From positions 1 to 10,949 of the forward strand of contig JAEUMC010000854.1 in the NCBI GenBank assembly GCA_016793415.1: a DNA stretch of 10,949 nt, written 5' to 3'. Position numbers and translations under genes: made by a program. The notes under the pieces were generated by a model that had not been told where the DNA came from, ran no database searches, and saw only the letters and a list, made by a program, of their open reading frames with translations. Below are positions 1 through 9,199 of the stretch, in pieces (within the stretch, counting starts at the first letter, position 1; every line of letters starts with the position of its first letter). Origin of the DNA: Devosia sp. GTDB lineage: Bacteria > Pseudomonadota > Alphaproteobacteria > Rhizobiales > Devosiaceae.

Positions 1-589
1 ACCCCATGCCGCGGGCATTGGGGTGGGTTACGACGTTGAGGTAGATGCCGAAGCCGCTGGCGACCGCGGCCAGCGCCGCATCCACCGCCAGCCCGGCCTT
101 GTGGTAGACCAGTACGCCGCGCGCCTCGCAGGCGATGTGCCCGAGAATTTCGCTGAGCACCTCGATGGTCGGCTGGTCATAGCCCGACATCTGCGCCTGC
201 GCCCGGATCCACTGCGGATCGGTCGGTTCGAAATAGCGGGCCTGGAAGTCCAGCGGGAAATCCTCGTCCGGCATTTCCATGGCCATGACCAGGCTCGGCT
301 CGAACTCCTCCCACAGGAGTCCATCGAGCACCTCGACGATCTCGGGCGCGGTGAGCGGGGTGACCCGGAACACCGGGGCGATGCGGTGGCGCTTGGAAAG
401 TTCTGCGAGCCGCATCAGCCTGAGCTCGGCATAGCCGCCATCGCTCGGATCGAGGCAGTGGATCGAGTTGGCGCGCTTGGTGTAGCCCTGCGCGTAGCGC
501 CACAGCCACAAGCCATCCTGCGCCTGCCGCAGCGCCGGCCAGGCTGTGAGGGTCGCACCTTCGATCTGACTGACGCTGAGTGGAACCAT
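1..589 (-). CDS. GNAT-family N-acetyltransferase (3' end cut by window edge)
   Basis: The frame is open from an ATG at 589-587 to the window edge, giving 196 visible residues with no stop; it was translated by hand from the minus strand. The N-terminal part has the segment GYTKRANSIH (residues 35-44), typical of a GNAT subgroup found beside argJ. Near the edge are a beta strand and turn ending VVTHPNARGMG (about 186-196), which fits the start of the acetyl-CoA-binding R/Q-x-x-G-x-G/A motif. The family transfers an acetyl group from acetyl-CoA to an amine; the substrate here is unknown. The start codon shares one base with the argJ stop (TGATG), with a weak AGG about six bases upstream inside argJ, so translation is probably coupled to argJ in one operon. 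The last part of the acetyltransferase fold lies outside the window. Family placement is fairly sure; a specific role is not. Confidence 0.85.
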   Translation of the reverse strand, partial: MVPLSVSQIEGATLTAWPALRQAQDGLWLWRYAQGYTKRANSIHCLDPSDGGYAELRLMRLAELSKRHRIAPVFRVTPLTAPEIVEVLDGLLWEEFEPSLVMAMEMPDEDFPLDFQARYFEPTDPQWIRAQAQMSGYDQPTIEVLSEILGHIACEARGVLVYHKAGLAVDAALAAVASGFGIYLNVVTHPNARGMG

Positions 590-1821
590 CAGGACCTGTA
601 GTCGCCGTTGATGGTGATGTAGCCGTGCGTCAGGTCGCAGGTGTAGACGGTCGCCGTGCCGGTCCCGAGGCCCAGCCCGACCCGCACTTCGATCTCTTCA
701 TTCTTCATGTAGGCGCTGGTCGCCGCCTCGTTGTAGGCCGGGTCGCGCTCGCCTTGCGTGGCAACGCGGATATCGCCGAAGCTGATCTCCAGCCGATCGC
801 GGTCGGCGGGCTCGCCGGCCTTGCCCACCGCCATGACGATGCGGCCCCAATTGGCGTCTTCGCCGGCAATGGCGGTCTTGACCAGCGGCGAGTTGGCGAT
901 CGACTGCGCAATGCGGAACGCGCTTCGGTCGGTCTCGGCGCCTTCGACGGTGACGGTCACCATCTTGGTCGCGCCTTCGCCGTCGCGCACCACGTGGATC
1001 GCCAGCTCGTGCAGCACGTCGGCCAGCGCTTCGGCGAACACTTCGGCACGCGGATCGTCGGCCGAGCTTATGGCGGGGATGTCGGCCTTGCCGGTGGCAA
1101 ACACCAGGCAGGTGTCGGAGGTCGAAGTGTCGCTGTCGACGGTGACGGCATTGAAGCTGGTGTCGATTGCCGGCTGCAGCAGCCCCTGCAGCACGCCCGC
1201 CGCGATCGGCGCATCGGTGAACACGAAGCTCAGCATCGTCGCCATGTCGGGGGCAATCATCCCCGACCCCTTGGCGATTCCCGAGATCACCACCGGCACG
1301 CCGTCGAACTCGACGGTAGCCGTGGCCACTTTGGCGAAGGTATCGGTGGTCATGATCGCCTTGGCGGCGTCCATCCACGGGCCGGGCGCCAGGCGGGTCG
1401 CCATCTCGGCGGTAACGCCGGCGAATTTCTGCGCATCGAGCGGCTCGCCGATGACCCCGGTGGAGGCGAGGAAGATCTCGTGCTGCTGGACGCCGAGCGC
1501 CTTCGCCACAATATCGGCCGAGAGCGCCACCGAGGTCTTGCCCTTCTGGCCGGTAAAGGCATTGGCGTTGCCGGAATTGACCAGCAGCGCGCGGGCCTTG
1601 CCGCCGCTGAGGTTCTGCCGGCACCAGTCCACTGCTGCCGAAGGACACTTCGAACGGGTCAGGACGCCGGCAACAACAGTCCCCTCGTCCATCGCGACGA
1701 GCAGAACATCAGTGCGATTCTTGTATTTGATCCCGGCCTCGGCCGTCGCAAACCGAACTCCTGCAACATCCGGCAGTTCCGGGTAAGTCTTGGGAGCGAG
1801 GGGAGAAACGGGATGGGCCAT
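589..1821 (-). CDS. argJ: Bifunctional ornithine acetyltransferase / N-acetylglutamate synthase ArgJ
   Basis: This 410-residue cytoplasmic enzyme moves the acetyl group from N-acetylornithine to glutamate, recycling it in arginine biosynthesis; the bifunctional form also makes N-acetylglutamate from acetyl-CoA. ArgJ is a self-cleaving N-terminal nucleophile hydrolase fold. The cleavage site is visible as PDMATMLSF, with predicted cut between Ala194 and Thr195, Thr195 becoming the nucleophile of the beta chain. Other family signatures are [10 protein letters not shown] (82-91), TTDTF (158-162), DSDTSTSDT (229-237), GEGATKM (281-287) and the C-terminal end [10 protein letters not shown]. Length is normal and complete. 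The ATG at 1821 is preceded by AGGA six bases upstream, supporting this start. The gene overlaps the downstream acetyltransferase by one base. Whether this copy is truly bifunctional or only the transacetylase cannot be read from sequence alone; residues alone rarely separate the two. Confidence 0.97.
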   Translation of the reverse strand: MAHPVSPLAPKTYPELPDVAGVRFATAEAGIKYKNRTDVLLVAMDEGTVVAGVLTRSKCPSAAVDWCRQNLSGGKARALLVNSGNANAFTGQKGKTSVALSADIVAKALGVQQHEIFLASTGVIGEPLDAQKFAGVTAEMATRLAPGPWMDAAKAIMTTDTFAKVATATVEFDGVPVVISGIAKGSGMIAPDMATMLSFVFTDAPIAAGVLQGLLQPAIDTSFNAVTVDSDTSTSDTCLVFATGKADIPAISSADDPRAEVFAEALADVLHELAIHVVRDGEGATKMVTVTVEGAETDRSAFRIAQSIANSPLVKTAIAGEDANWGRIVMAVGKAGEPADRDRLEISFGDIRVATQGERDPAYNEAATSAYMKNEEIEVRVGLGLGTGTATVYTCDLTHGYITINGDYRS

Positions 1822-1887
1822 GTTGCGTCCTATGCGGCGACAATAGGCCCATCCGTTTGCCTCAAGCCTTGCTGTGACGCAAGTCGT

Positions 1888-2184
1888 TCATTTGCTCAAG
1901 CGGCCGGTGGCGATGAAGCGGCCGAAACGCGACTGGATGGTCGGGATGATGAAGTAGACCATGGCGATGACCATCAGCGGCGCGACGACGAAGTTGCGCT
2001 CCCACACCGGCCAGCCCTCGGTGAACGGCGCCACCAGGTAGATGATCCCGGTAATCACCGGGTAGACGGCGACCAGCACCAGCAGCGCCATGCGGGTGCG
2101 CGCAGCAAGCGATGGGCCCGTCGGCTTGGCGGGAGCAGCCACGCCAGCGGCGGCGGGTGCAGAAGCAGCGGATTGAACGGACAT
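1888..2184 (-). CDS. Small two-helix membrane protein, unknown function
   Basis: A 98-residue protein with an Ala/Pro-rich N-terminus of about 28 residues, then two hydrophobic helices (roughly residues 31-51 and 65-84) separated by a short loop containing EGWPVWERN, and a basic tail ending RFIATGRLSK. The helix pair, with a YP in the first helix and a conserved-looking IIPTIQSRFGRFI after the second, resembles the C-terminal membrane segment of COG3224 antibiotic-monooxygenase-like proteins, here without the enzymatic domain; this is from memory and moderate at best. I chose the ATG at 2184 over an in-frame TTG at 2190; a GGGG run lies about nine bases upstream. The gene is divergent from a TetR repressor with an operator-like palindrome between, so it is the likely repressor target. 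It lies 66 bases upstream of argJ on the same strand and could be co-transcribed with it. Confidence 0.7.
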   Translation of the reverse strand: MSVQSAASAPAAAGVAAPAKPTGPSLAARTRMALLVLVAVYPVITGIIYLVAPFTEGWPVWERNFVVAPLMVIAMVYFIIPTIQSRFGRFIATGRLSK

Positions 2185-2212
2185 TTCCAAACCCCATATG
2201 AACGGTACGGCT

Positions 2213-2242
2213 CGTTACATATAGAAACGGAACGTAACGTTC
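2213..2242. promoter_or_regulatory. Operator-like inverted repeats between tetR and the small membrane protein gene
   Basis: The divergent gap contains a perfect palindrome, GAACGT-A-ACGTTC at 2230-2242, and a wider inverted repeat, CGTTAC (2213-2218) with GTAACG (2234-2239). On the minus strand a possible -35 (TTGAAC, 2244-2239) overlaps the palindrome and a possible -10 (TATATG, 2223-2218) follows after 15 bases, which is shorter than ideal. TetR repressors usually bind such palindromes near their own gene and block the divergent promoter, so this is the natural site for the regulator encoded at 2310. The repeats are seen directly; binding and promoter assignment are inferred. Confidence 0.45.
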
Positions 2243-2309
2243 AAGTGGATGGGCCCGGCTTTTTCGTGTATCCCAGCTATGCACTACCGACAGGGCATCA
2301 GTCAGAAAC

Positions 2310-2903
2310 ATGTCCACCATCGACAGCCAGCCCCGTAGATCCATCGGCGCCGCCCGCAACCCGGACAGCCATGAGGCGATCCTCGCGGCAGCCGAAGAGC
2401 TTTTCTGCGAAGCAGGCTATGCCGGCTTCTCGATCGAAGCCGTGGCCCGGCGAGCCCGCGCCGGCAAGCCGACCATCTATCGCTGGTGGCCATCCAAGGC
2501 GCACCTGCTGCTCGACGTCTATACGCGGCTGAAAAGCTCGCGCATGCCCGATCCGGATACCGGAACGCTCGAAGGCGACATCCGCACCTTTCTCACCGAG
2601 CTGGTGCGTTTCTGGACGGGCAACACCGGCGGCGTCTACAAGTCGCTGATTGCCGAGGCGCAGGCCGATCCGAAGGCGGCCGAAGCGCTCCAGGCCTACT
2701 CGATCGAGCGCACCCGGCACACCGCAGGCATCTTCGAACGCGCCAAGGCCCGGGGCGAGATGCGTGCCGATGCCGACAGCCTCGCTGCCTCCGACCTGAT
2801 GTCGGCCTATGCCTGGAAGCTGCTGCTGACCGACCGGCTCGCCGACCAGGCCGAGATCATCGACAAAGTGACCTCGATCCTGGTCCGCGGCCTCGCCAAA
2901 TGA
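2310..2903 (+). CDS. TetR-family transcriptional repressor
   Basis: A complete 197-residue protein, the usual TetR size. Residues about 22-68 form the TetR_N helix-turn-helix: AILAAAEELFCEAGYAGFS, then IEAVARRARAGKPTIYRWW and the typical PSKAHLLLDVY. The IYRWWPSK form is common in the subgroup with a TetR_C_11-type ligand domain, which fits the all-helical remainder. Ligand unknown. The first ATG at 2310 has no good ribosome-binding site (an AGGG lies about 15 bases upstream), suggesting low expression or leaderless translation. It is transcribed away from the small two-helix membrane protein gene, with palindromic repeats between them, the standard layout for autoregulation plus control of a divergent target. 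A hairpin terminator follows directly after the stop. Confidence 0.93.
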   Translation: MSTIDSQPRRSIGAARNPDSHEAILAAAEELFCEAGYAGFSIEAVARRARAGKPTIYRWWPSKAHLLLDVYTRLKSSRMPDPDTGTLEGDIRTFLTELVRFWTGNTGGVYKSLIAEAQADPKAAEALQAYSIERTRHTAGIFERAKARGEMRADADSLAASDLMSAYAWKLLLTDRLADQAEIIDKVTSILVRGLAK

Positions 2904-2905
2904 CA

Positions 2906-2940
2906 GAACCCCGACCGAAGCCGGGGTTCCGATAGATTTT
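2906..2940. terminator. Shared hairpin terminator between convergent tetR and the isomerase gene
   Basis: A perfect 8-base-pair stem joins 2906-2913 (GAACCCCG) with 2922-2929 (CGGGGTTC), three bases after the tetR stop. On the plus strand a short T run (2937-2940) follows after seven bases. Read on the minus strand the loop can close further by G-U and C-G pairs to leave a UUCG tetraloop, a very stable cap, but there is no good T run on that side. Position between two convergent stops supports a bidirectional terminator; efficiency is uncertain because the T tracts are poor. Confidence 0.62.
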
Positions 2941-2958
2941 GCCGGACTGAGAGGGCGG

Positions 2959-3900
2959 TTACGGCGCGGTGCCGGCGGCGCCTTCGGCCTGCGGCTCCGA
3001 CTGCTTCTTCACCGCTGCGGCGAGCGTTGCGTCGGGGATGTCGAGCTTCACGTCCTTTTTCAGCGCGGCGACCGACTCGTCGAACGCCTTGAACATCACC
3101 TGCTGGCCCAGCTGCTGCTGCACCTGCTCGATCGGCGGCGGCGAGCTCATGCGCTTTTCCTCGACCTTGATGATGTGCCAGCCGAACTGGCTCTGCACCG
3201 GATCCGAGATCTTGCCCGGCTCGAGCGTGAACGCCACGGCTTCGAACTCCGGCACCATCATGCCCTTACTGAAGAAGCCCAGGTCGCCGCCATTCTGCTT
3301 GCCCGAGGGGTCGGTGGTCTTTTCCATGGCCAGCACCTCGAACGGCTTGCCGCCGTCGAGCTCGGCCTTCACCGCCTTGGCTTCGTCTTCGGTGGCGACG
3401 AGAATGTGGCGCGCATGCACTTCTTCGACCGGCTTGAAGTCCTTGACGAACTGGTCGTAGGCGGCCTTGACGGTTTCTTCGGTCACCGCGGCTGCAACCT
3501 TCTGGGTGAAGTAGTCGCGGCGCAGCGAGCGCTCCTCGAGATACTGCAGGCGCCGCTTGAACAGGTCGGTGTCGGCCATGCCGGCAGCTTTCGCGGCTTT
3601 GGCCATCACTTTCATGTCAATCAGCACGGTGACGAGGAAGGCGCGGCGCTCTTCCGGCGGCACCTGCTGCAGTTCCTGCTGCAGGTCCTCGGCGGCAAAC
3701 GACAGATCTGCCTCGGTAATCGTCTGGTCGCCGATGGTCGCGACGACCGTTTCGGGAGCGGCGGGAGCAGCTGCCGCCGGGGCGGCGGCATCCTGCGCGA
3801 GGGCGGCGACGGGGGCGAAGCCGAGCGCCGTACCCACCAGCAGGGCAGCGGCCAGGGTCTTCAGAACTTTGTGGAAACCCCGCGGGGCATGGACGTTCAT
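2959..3900 (-). CDS. Secreted parvulin-type peptidylprolyl isomerase (foldase)
   Basis: A 313-residue exported folding factor that catalyses cis-trans isomerisation of peptidyl-prolyl bonds in the cell envelope. The N-terminus is a Sec signal peptide: basic residues, a hydrophobic stretch (about 15-30) and a likely signal peptidase I site ALA-QD after residue 35, then an Ala/Pro-rich linker. A helical SurA/PrsA-like N domain (about 50-150) precedes one rotamase domain (about 158-250) with hallmarks VHARHILVA, GGDLGFF and FGWHIIKVEE. A basic and acidic helical tail ends at TGTAP. The frame is open further upstream to 4119, but the ATG at 3900 is chosen: it has a strong AGGAG eight bases upstream and starts the signal peptide. 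There is no lipobox cysteine, so it is probably soluble in the periplasm. It is divergent from secA, which fits a shared role in protein export. Confidence 0.95.
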   Translation of the reverse strand: MNVHAPRGFHKVLKTLAAALLVGTALGFAPVAALAQDAAAPAAAAPAAPETVVATIGDQTITEADLSFAAEDLQQELQQVPPEERRAFLVTVLIDMKVMAKAAKAAGMADTDLFKRRLQYLEERSLRRDYFTQKVAAAVTEETVKAAYDQFVKDFKPVEEVHARHILVATEDEAKAVKAELDGGKPFEVLAMEKTTDPSGKQNGGDLGFFSKGMMVPEFEAVAFTLEPGKISDPVQSQFGWHIIKVEEKRMSSPPPIEQVQQQLGQQVMFKAFDESVAALKKDVKLDIPDATLAAAVKKQSEPQAEGAAGTAP

Positions 3901-3970
3901 TGGGAATTCTCCTCGGATGGCGCAGAGCCCCCGGCCCGCGGCGGCGCAGGTTTGGCCCATTTGCGTTACG

Positions 3971-3999
3971 TTGACAAGCAAAACACCCGCTCTTACATG
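3971..3999 (+). promoter_or_regulatory. Candidate sigma-70-type promoter for secA
   Basis: A perfect -35 hexamer TTGACA at 3971-3976 is followed after 17 bases by TACATG at 3994-3999, a poor but acceptable -10. Initiation would fall near 4006, giving a leader of about 98 bases before secA. The -35 partly overlaps the 9-mer CGTTACGTT (3964-3972), which also occurs inside the tetR operator region. The isomerase promoter must lie in the same gap on the other strand, but I could not pick convincing hexamers for it. Confidence 0.45.
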
Positions 4000-4005
4000 T
4001 CGCAC

Positions 4006-4078
4006 CACTTCAAAGAGTGTTGACGGGTGAGGACCCGCCGCCTGCCGGATGACATGAAGCGCCTTAGCGCCACCCGGC
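4006..4078 (+). promoter_or_regulatory. Possible structured leader of secA mRNA
   Basis: Three hairpins can be drawn in the presumed leader: 4006-4010 with 4015-4019 (one G-U pair), CGGGT 4024-4028 with ACCCG 4033-4037, and GCCGG 4044-4048 with CCGGC 4074-4078 enclosing GCGC-CTTA-GCGC (4059-4070). An alternative pairing joins CGGGTG 4024-4029 with CACCCG 4071-4076 and excludes the second and third. The ribosome-binding site of secA (4091-4095) stays outside all of these. The pairs are seen in the sequence; in GC-rich DNA such stems arise by chance, so a regulatory role is only a suggestion. Confidence 0.28.
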
Positions 4079-4083
4079 CCTGA
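4054..4083 (+). other. Possible short upstream reading frame in the secA leader
   Basis: ATG at 4054 opens a nine-codon frame (MKRLSATRP) ending in TGA at 4081-4083, 20 bases before the secA start. An in-frame GTG at 4027 would extend it to 18 residues, rich in Arg. A weak GGA lies a few bases before the ATG. The frame ends Arg-Pro-stop, a slow-terminating context in general. It is too short to act as a SecM-type export sensor, since it would not emerge from the ribosome. It may be chance; no codon-bias test is possible at this length. Confidence 0.18.
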
Positions 4084-4103
4084 ACAATCAAAGGACGACA
4101 CGA

Positions 4104-6878
<2,775 letters not shown>

Positions 6879-6905
6879 CGCCGTCACAAGCACCTGAATA
6901 ACCAG

Positions 6906-6943
6906 CCGGCCGGCTCCTCCTGGGAGCCGGCCGGTTTGTTTTT
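6906..6943 (+). terminator. Strong intrinsic terminator of secA
   Basis: A perfect 12-base-pair GC-rich stem joins 6906-6917 (CCGGCCGGCTCC) with 6923-6934 (GGAGCCGGCCGG) across a five-base loop. It is followed at once by TTTGTTTTT (6935-6943), the classic Rho-independent form, 27 bases after the secA stop. Confidence 0.93.
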
Positions 6944-7119
6944 CGCTGCTGGCGCAGGCCCATGCAACTCCAAGTAAGCGCTTGCAAACCCAAACGCCTC
7001 GACAGTAGCGTCGGCGATCAGGACCGCGCCGGGGCGAGGCGCGATTTGAATGCCGCATCATTCATTGCCCGCAGCACATGGCAGCTCGCGGCGCAATGCG
7101 GTTGCGGCTTGGGGGATCA
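6944..7119 (+). promoter_or_regulatory. Upstream region of the ClpP-fold membrane protein gene
   Basis: This gap must carry the promoter for the downstream gene, but no convincing -35/-10 pair was found. It contains an 8-base palindrome AAGCGCTT (6976-6983) inside a partly symmetric GTAAGCGCTTGC, reminiscent of LacI-type operators but too imperfect to claim. It also has a 6-base-pair hairpin, CGCGCC 7025-7030 with GGCGCG 7038-7043. No supported small gene was found here; short open frames lack ribosome-binding sites. Confidence 0.2.
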
Positions 7120-9138
7120 ATGGCCTATTTCATCGGCGGCCTGGTCGGAGGCGTAATCGGCTGCTTGTTCTTCGGCGGCTTGCTTGGCTGGATCATTCAC
7201 AAGCTGTCCCGGCTGCCATATTCGACCGCTGACGCCCTCGGGTTGCTGGCTGTCATCATCCTCGCCGGTTTCACCAACTCGTCGCCCAGCCGATCCATCC
7301 TGGCGACTTGGGTGTTCTACTTCGTGACCTCGGTGCCGGCCTATTTCATCCTGGAGCGCCTTCGGCTGTCCCGTGCGACAAGGTCGGCGCCGCCGGAGTC
7401 GAGGCACGAGCCTCCGATGCACCTGGAACCTGCCGAGCCCGGGCCTCCGCCGCTTCCGCAGACAATCCGGTCCGAGCGATCGGCCCTGGCCGCCGAGATG
7501 CAGCTGGAAGAAGAGATCGCCCTGTCGGTGCGCGCCGAGTACCCGCCTCCGCCGCCACCACCGCCTCCACCCACTACTCCCGCGCGGCGCCGCGCCCGGA
7601 ACTTCATCGCCCGCCACTGGCGCGGCGAGCTTTCACTGCCGGTGTCCTATTGGCTGGTCAATTTTGCCGTCAATGTCGGCGCGGCGGTGGCGGTTTTCGC
7701 GCTGGCCACCACGTTCACGCCGAATGAGGGCTACGAACCCGCCGGCATCCTGGCGTTTGTCGCAACCACCTGGGCTGTTCTCACGGTTTTGGCGGTGTGG
7801 CAGATCGTCGGGCTTTGGCGGTCGGCCGATCGCAACGCCGACGAGCAGTTCAAGGCGCGTCGCAGCGCCTTCTGGGCGCGGGCGGCACAGGTCATGGCGG
7901 TCATCGGCGTCCTGCAGTTCGGTGCGGGCGTCGTGAATACTGCGGCGCCGCAGTTCACCGAACTGTCTCGGATCGTGTTTCAGAACGATCCGGACATCCC
8001 GGATGCGACGCTGCAGCTTTCCGACGACGCCCGGCTTCTTATCCTCACCGGTGGCATCAAGTACGGGCTGGCGGGGCGGATCGACACCCTGCTGAGCGCT
8101 GCCCCCAACGTCACCGGGTTGTTGCTCAGCAGTCCCGGCGGACGCGTTGCTGAGGCCGACAAGATCTTCGATCTGGTGCGCAAACGCGGCCTCGATACCT
8201 TCGTCTCCGACGAGTGTTCATCGGCCTGCACACTGGTTTTCGTGGCCGGACAGAATCGGCTCGTCGGCCAGGACGGCAAGCTCGGTTTCCACGGCAGCTT
8301 CTTTCCCGGCATGACCGAGGAGGACTTGCAGGACATGAACGACGAGTGGGCCAACCTCTACCGTTCGGCCGGCCTTTCGGCGGATTTTCTTGACCGCGCC
8401 CTCAAGGTGCCGCCGGAGAGCATCTGGTATCCGACCGTCCAGGAGCTGCGCGAGGCCGGCGTCACGGTCGGTGACGTGTCCAAGGTTGCCGCCCTTCCCG
8501 ATGGCTTTACCCCCGCGGCGTCGCTCGCCTCGGTTCGCGAAACCTTCCTCTCCGCGTCCGGCCTTTACGAGGCGATCGACACCCATGCTCCCGACCGCGC
8601 CGCGCAGATCTATGCGCACGGCCTCGACTACGCCGAAGGCAAGATCTCACTGGATACGCTGACCAGCGGGGTGAACAGCATCGTCACCCAGCTCGTCACC
8701 ACGCGCCTCTCCGGCGCCGACGATCAGACACTGGTCGAGTATGCACTGGTCGCCGCAGATGAGTACGACGCGCTTCAGCAACGGGACGCGACGGAGTGTT
8801 TCCGTTACGCCTCCGGCACGGGCACGGTTGATCTGAAGAACTACATCCCCAGGGAGCTGGCCGCCCGCGAGGCTGCAGTCAACGAGCGGATCGTGCGCAG
8901 CGTCGGCACCGCGCCCTTCGTCACGCAAACCTACCTCGATACCATCTGGGGGGAGGTCGGATTGGCGATGCAGGCCACTCTCACGCAAGCCCAGTTCGAT
9001 GCGTTCATGACCCCTGTTGGGCAGGTTACCCCGAGCCAGCACGAAGCGTACTGCATAGCGGCAACGGCCATGATGAGAGAGCTGGCCAAACTGCCGGCAC
9101 ATGACGCAGCCGCAGCCATCAGGTCCTTCTACCAGTAG
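7120..9138 (+). CDS. Polytopic membrane protein with ClpP/crotonase-like (COG3904-type) periplasmic domain
   Basis: A 672-residue protein. Three N-terminal hydrophobic helices (about 1-27, 38-52, 60-78) lead to a basic, Pro-rich linker with a run of ten prolines (142-151), then three more helices (about 174-196, 208-233, 253-274). The next part has the ClpP-class fold: SSPGGRVAEADKIF (337-350, oxyanion-hole SPGG), DECSSACTLVFVAG (364-377, candidate nucleophile Ser368 between Cys366 and Cys370) and LGFHG (His391, candidate catalytic His). Basic residues after helices 3 and 5 suggest both loops are cytoplasmic, which puts the ClpP-like domain in the periplasm. The last 280 residues are helical and unrecognised. 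The ATG at 7120 is preferred over one at 7078 because GGGGGA lies just upstream, although only four bases away, and the protein then begins at the first helix. Its substrate is unknown and activity is unproven; it could be a non-catalytic relative. Confidence 0.85.
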   Translation: MAYFIGGLVGGVIGCLFFGGLLGWIIHKLSRLPYSTADALGLLAVIILAGFTNSSPSRSILATWVFYFVTSVPAYFILERLRLSRATRSAPPESRHEPPMHLEPAEPGPPPLPQTIRSERSALAAEMQLEEEIALSVRAEYPPPPPPPPPPTTPARRRARNFIARHWRGELSLPVSYWLVNFAVNVGAAVAVFALATTFTPNEGYEPAGILAFVATTWAVLTVLAVWQIVGLWRSADRNADEQFKARRSAFWARAAQVMAVIGVLQFGAGVVNTAAPQFTELSRIVFQNDPDIPDATLQLSDDARLLILTGGIKYGLAGRIDTLLSAAPNVTGLLLSSPGGRVAEADKIFDLVRKRGLDTFVSDECSSACTLVFVAGQNRLVGQDGKLGFHGSFFPGMTEEDLQDMNDEWANLYRSAGLSADFLDRALKVPPESIWYPTVQELREAGVTVGDVSKVAALPDGFTPAASLASVRETFLSASGLYEAIDTHAPDRAAQIYAHGLDYAEGKISLDTLTSGVNSIVTQLVTTRLSGADDQTLVEYALVAADEYDALQQRDATECFRYASGTGTVDLKNYIPRELAAREAAVNERIVRSVGTAPFVTQTYLDTIWGEVGLAMQATLTQAQFDAFMTPVGQVTPSQHEAYCIAATAMMRELAKLPAHDAAAAIRSFYQ

Positions 9139-9173
9139 CCGCATCGGCGAGGCCACCGGACTGATGCCCCCCG

Positions 9174-9191
9174 CGCCCGGGCCGGCGGGCG
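9174..9191. terminator. Weak hairpin between convergent genes
   Basis: CGCCCG (9174-9179) pairs with CGGGCG (9186-9191) across a six-base loop, in the 61-base gap between two convergent stops. There is no T run on either strand, so it is at most a weak or Rho-assisted terminator; it may be chance in GC-rich DNA. Confidence 0.2.
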
Positions 9192-9199
9192 ACAGCTGC

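Noticed and set aside
1862..2359. A 165-residue minus-strand frame overlapping the small membrane protein and tetR start
   Set aside because: It is out of frame with the two-helix protein, which has clear hydrophobic segments, and it covers the operator region and the tetR start.
580..2532. A 650-residue open frame on the plus strand across argJ, the small membrane protein gene and the tetR start
   Set aside because: It runs antisense to two supported genes and out of frame with tetR, and shows no recognisable domain.
7078..7119. Alternative start of the ClpP-fold membrane protein 14 residues upstream
   Set aside because: No ribosome-binding site precedes 7078, whereas GGGGGA precedes the ATG at 7120, where the first membrane helix begins.
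6962..7156. Short plus-strand frame upstream of the membrane protein gene
   Set aside because: It lacks a ribosome-binding site and a recognisable product and overlaps the next gene out of frame.
7543..7572. C-rich CCN tract considered as a microsatellite or regulatory repeat
   Set aside because: It is ten proline codons with mixed third bases inside the linker of a real gene, so it is selected as protein and not a simple DNA repeat.
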